Below, one piece after another: positions 61,148-64,000 of a stretch of DNA of 64,000 bases. Below the pieces are notes generated by a model. That model was not told the DNA's origin and did no database searches. It saw only the letters and a program-made list of their open reading frames with translations. The stretch comes from Amphritea japonica ATCC BAA-1530 (GTDB lineage Bacteria; Pseudomonadota; Gammaproteobacteria; Pseudomonadales; Balneatricaceae), in assembly GCF_016592435.1 (NCBI RefSeq), contig NZ_AP014545.1, forward strand, positions 1,620,693-1,684,692, given 5' to 3'. Both the position numbers and the translations under genes were made by a program. The first letter of the stretch is position 1. Each line of letters begins with the position of its first letter.

Positions 61148-64000
61148 TATTCATTCCCAGTCAATTGGAGTAGCAGTTGTTCTACTGCTTTGAAGCGCTG
61201 CTCTATTTTAGCCATATTCAATGTGAACTTCAGCTGACTGGCGCCGCCAAACTGAAATTTTTGTGGTTGTTGTTGAACCAGCTGGACCAGTTTAAATGGG
61301 TCGACCACTGTATCGGCTTCAAAATCGATTCGGCCACTTTTTTCTCCCGCATCAATCTTACTGATACCAAGAGGCTCTGCCTGAAGTTTAAGCTGGGTTT
61401 GGCGAAACAGGTTTTTTGTCTGTTCTGGCAGGATGCCGAAACGGTCGATCATCTCGATCTGAAGCTCTTTCAGTTCGATGTCATTCTTAGCATTCGCAAT
61501 TCGCTTGTACATGATGAGACGATTATGAACATCGGGGAGGTAGTCATCCGGGATGAGGGCGGGAATGCGCAGATTGATTTCGACTCCATGTTTAAGTGGG
61601 GCCTCAAGATTAGGTGTTTTGCCTTCGCGTATAGACTCAACTGCTTGTTCGAGCATCTCCATATAGAGTGAAAAGCCAATGTTTTGTATCTGGCCGCTCT
61701 GGTCATCGCCTAATAACTCGCCGGTGCCTCGAATTTCCATGTCGTGGGTGGCCAGTGTGAATCCTGCTCCTAAATCATCGGCACTGGCGATAGCGTCTAA
61801 TCGCTTGACGGCGTCAGTGGACATCGCTTTCTGGTGTGGCGTCATAAGATAGGCGTAAGCCTGATGGTGGGATCGCCCTACCCGGCCTCGCAGCTGATGA
61901 AGTTGGGCCAGGCCGAACTTGTCCGCGCGATCTATGATAATGGTGTTGGCGTTAGGTACGTCTATGCCCGTCTCAATAATGGTGGTGCAGACCAGTACGT
62001 TAAAACGTTTGTGGTAGAAGTCGGTCATTACCTGTTCAAGCTCGCGTTCTCGCATCTGACCGTGGCCAATCGCCACACGGGCTTCCGGTATTAGCTCGCT
62101 GATTTCGGCAGCGGTTTGTTCAATGGTTTTGACTTCGTTATGCAGGTAATACACTTGTCCGCCGCGTAATAGCTCACGCAGAATAGCTTCTTTTTTAAGC
62201 GGAGTGTCAGCCTGGCGAACAAAGGTTTTTACCGATAAGCGGCGAGCGGGTGGTGTGGCGATGATCGACAGATCCCGGATTCCGGACATCGCCATGTTCA
62301 GTGTTCGGGGAATCGGGGTAGCGGTTAGAGTCAGTATATCTACTTCTGAGCGTAATGATTTAAGCCGTTCTTTCTGCTGCACACCAAAGCGATGCTCTTC
62401 GTCGATGATCAGCAGTCCCAAGTCGCTGAATTTAATATCACCTTGCAGTAGCTTGTGAGTGCCGATAACGATATCGGTCTGGCCTTGTTTCAATGACTCA
62501 ATAACCGTGTTCGTCTGCTTGCCTGAGCGGAAGCGGGAAATTAGCTCGACATTGACAGGCCAGTCGGCAAACCGGTCACGAAAGTTATCATAGTGTTGCT
62601 GTGCCAGAAGGGTGGTGGGAACTAATATGGCGACCTGCTTGTTGCTTTGTACGGCGATAAAACAAGCTCGCATAGCAACTTCGGTCTTACCGAAGCCAAC
62701 ATCGCCGCAGACGAGCCGGTCCATGGGCTGTTCTGCTTGCATATCTTTGACTACCGCCTGGATCGCATTGGCCTGGTCGACGGTTTCTTCGAACGGGAAG
62801 GCTGCGCTAAAGCTGGCGTAGTGTTCGTCCGGCTTATCAAACTGATGGCCCCGGCGGGCCGCTCGACGGGCATAGATGTCCAGTAGTTCGGCTGCTGTAT
62901 CCCGGACTTTTTCAGCGGCTTTGCGACGGGCTTTGCTCCACTGTTCTGTGCCCAGGCGATGCAGTGGTGCCAGTTCATCGCCCGCGCCGGAATAGCGGCT
63001 AATCAGGTGGAGCGAGGAGACCGGAACATATAGATTGGCATCGTTAGCGTATTCAAGCTTAAGAAACTCAGAGCTTTGAGCGTCCAGCTCGAGTGTTACC
63101 AGTCCCCGATAGCGTCCTACGCCGTGGTCAATGTGGACAACGGGGGCGCCGAGATTCAGTTCTGTGAGGTTTTTAATAACCTGCTCAGACTGCTCCTGTT
63201 CCCGGGAGCGGCGTCTGCGCTGAAACACCTGGTGTCCAAAAAGTTGAGTTTCGGTTATGAGGTGAAAGTTGCCAGCAACGCTCAGGCCTTGTTCCAGGGG
63301 GAAGACGCAGATATTGATCGGGAAGCCGTCATCAAAAAACTGCGGCAGGTTATCGACCTGATGCGGTTTGATGTCGATTCGACCGAGCAGCTCCATCAGC
63401 GCTTCACGTCGGCCTGCAGATTCGGCACAAAAGAGTACTTTGTCCTGAGTTTTACTGAGAAATTTATCAATCGCTGCAAGTGGTTGAGACGCCTGGGCGT
63501 TGATCGTTAATTCAGGGGGTTCAGTCAGTGACAGGTTATAGCGACCAGACTCCGCGCGTGCCTGGGTCTTGCCTTGTTGTAGCTGGACCCGTTGCATGGG
63601 CTTTAGTGTGCTAAATAGCTCAGTGGCTGGAACAAAAAGCTTATTAGGCGCGAGAAGAGGGCGCTCAATATCATGGCGGCGTTCTTCATAGCGTTCCTGT
63701 ACATCATGCCAGAACTGTTTGCAGTGATCTTCTAAGTCGGTTTCGGTGAGAATTAATACATTCTCTGGTAAGTAGTCAAAAAGCGTGGCACTGGTATCAA
63801 AGAACAGTGGCTGATAGTACTCAATCCCAGGCGGGGTTAGCCCATTGGAAATGTCTTGATAGGTAGGGCAGCGCTTGTAATCGACATCAAAGGTTTCACG
63901 CCAGCGTTGTTTAAAGTCTTTTATTGCTGATTCGTCAAACGGGAACTCTTTAGCGGGCAGTACGCGGATATTGTCGACCTGATCAATAGAGCGCTGGCTT
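61147..64000 (-). CDS. mfd: Transcription-repair coupling factor Mfd (N-terminus beyond window)
   Basis: About 950 residues are present, running open to the window edge; complete Mfd is near 1150, so some 200 N-terminal residues lie beyond. Visible parts are the end of the UvrB-like module, the RNA-polymerase-interacting domain (VVHIDHGVGRYRGLV), and the translocase motor with RLVCGDVGFGKTEVAMRA (Walker A), LLIIDEEHRFGVQQ (DEEH box), LTATPIPRTLNMAMSG and RGRVGRSHHQAYAYL. The C-terminal autoinhibitory domain follows. Mfd removes stalled RNA polymerase and recruits UvrA. An internal ATG at 63597 is not the real start. Confidence 0.96.
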   Translation of the reverse strand, partial: SQRSIDQVDNIRVLPAKEFPFDESAIKDFKQRWRETFDVDYKRCPTYQDISNGLTPPGIEYYQPLFFDTSATLFDYLPENVLILTETDLEDHCKQFWHDVQERYEERRHDIERPLLAPNKLFVPATELFSTLKPMQRVQLQQGKTQARAESGRYNLSLTEPPELTINAQASQPLAAIDKFLSKTQDKVLFCAESAGRREALMELLGRIDIKPHQVDNLPQFFDDGFPINICVFPLEQGLSVAGNFHLITETQLFGHQVFQRRRRSREQEQSEQVIKNLTELNLGAPVVHIDHGVGRYRGLVTLELDAQSSEFLKLEYANDANLYVPVSSLHLISRYSGAGDELAPLHRLGTEQWSKARRKAAEKVRDTAAELLDIYARRAARRGHQFDKPDEHYASFSAAFPFEETVDQANAIQAVVKDMQAEQPMDRLVCGDVGFGKTEVAMRACFIAVQSNKQVAILVPTTLLAQQHYDNFRDRFADWPVNVELISRFRSGKQTNTVIESLKQGQTDIVIGTHKLLQGDIKFSDLGLLIIDEEHRFGVQQKERLKSLRSEVDILTLTATPIPRTLNMAMSGIRDLSIIATPPARRLSVKTFVRQADTPLKKEAILRELLRGGQVYYLHNEVKTIEQTAAEISELIPEARVAIGHGQMRERELEQVMTDFYHKRFNVLVCTTIIETGIDVPNANTIIIDRADKFGLAQLHQLRGRVGRSHHQAYAYLMTPHQKAMSTDAVKRLDAIASADDLGAGFTLATHDMEIRGTGELLGDDQSGQIQNIGFSLYMEMLEQAVESIREGKTPNLEAPLKHGVEINLRIPALIPDDYLPDVHNRLIMYKRIANAKNDIELKELQIEMIDRFGILPEQTKNLFRQTQLKLQAEPLGISKIDAGEKSGRIDFEADTVVDPFKLVQLVQQQPQKFQFGGASQLKFTLNMAKIEQRFKAVEQLLLQLTGNE

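Noticed and set aside
61147-63597. Mfd read as a complete 816-residue protein starting at an internal ATG
   Set aside because: The same frame stays open to the window edge and translates into Mfd-like sequence (e.g. ERPLLAPNKLFVPATELF), so the gene is cut by the window.
1-64000. CRISPR arrays, prophage, integrases, toxin-antitoxin or restriction systems
   Set aside because: No regularly spaced repeats and no proteins with such signatures were seen on either strand.

Overview
The window looks like chromosomal DNA from a marine gammaproteobacterium, probably an Oceanospirillales/Oceanospirillaceae relative. This rests on gene order (psrA-ldt-nagZ and mfd-csiV as in Pseudomonas, lon-hupB-ppiD as in enterics), Na+/H+ antiporter NhaB, a complete yejABEF transporter and moderate GC. 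No search could be run, so the taxonomic call is an inference. Most of the window is orderly core genome with strong rho-independent terminators between units.

Layout. 1-4265: the 5' end of proS, a large unrecognised lipoprotein gene, a DUF3087 membrane protein, a GFA-fold protein, an MscS channel and a DUF523/TudS-type protein. 4524-10480: an acyl-CoA catabolic operon (acyl-CoA dehydrogenase, alpha-methylacyl-CoA racemase-like CaiB/BaiF protein, AMP-forming acyl-CoA ligase, two hotdog thioesterases, alpha/beta hydrolase). 10480-14560: a looser, accessory-looking stretch holding a Tat-exported ferritin-like protein, a c-type cytochrome and an ECF sigma factor in one operon, a GC-rich inverted-repeat patch, a secreted papain-like peptidase in AT-rich DNA, and a thioesterase pseudogene broken by two frameshifts. 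14571-18596: a FixL/FixJ-style two-component pair divergent from a second acyl-CoA ligase, with a 27-bp palindrome between them.

18780-29415: PhoD-like phosphatase, BepA-like protease, TusA-like protein, AI-2E family transporter, Bcp, DapA, BamC, a hydroxyacid dehydrogenase, RluA and RlmD. 29608-38243: TrpD2/YbiB-like protein, a palindromic repeat element, a CPA2 antiporter, NfuA, Lon (with a possible heat-shock promoter), HU-beta, tRNA-Asp and PpiD. 38503-41712: an OsmC-like protein, then a small regulated locus in which a MarR-type regulator with a four-cysteine tail faces a secreted protein plus thioredoxin-fold protein across a perfect 11-bp inverted repeat; then a small lipoprotein. 41796-49323: yejFEBA, a small membrane protein and MltD. 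49434-64000: GloB, a methyltransferase, RnhA, DnaQ, NhaB, NudC, an SCP2 protein, SohB, PsrA-like regulator, L,D-transpeptidase, NagZ, MscS-type channel, DUF2750 protein, CsiV and most of Mfd.

How the genes fit together. Fatty or branched acyl-CoA use is a theme: two ligases, a dehydrogenase, a racemase-like protein, thioesterases, a nearby two-component system and a PsrA-type regulator. Envelope maintenance is the second (BepA, BamC, PpiD, MltD, L,D-transpeptidase, NagZ, two MscS channels). No CRISPR array, prophage, intact insertion sequence or defence island was seen. The most novel-looking pieces are the MarR/redoxin locus, the ferritin-like/cytochrome/ECF operon and the palindrome at the two-component/ligase divergent promoter.
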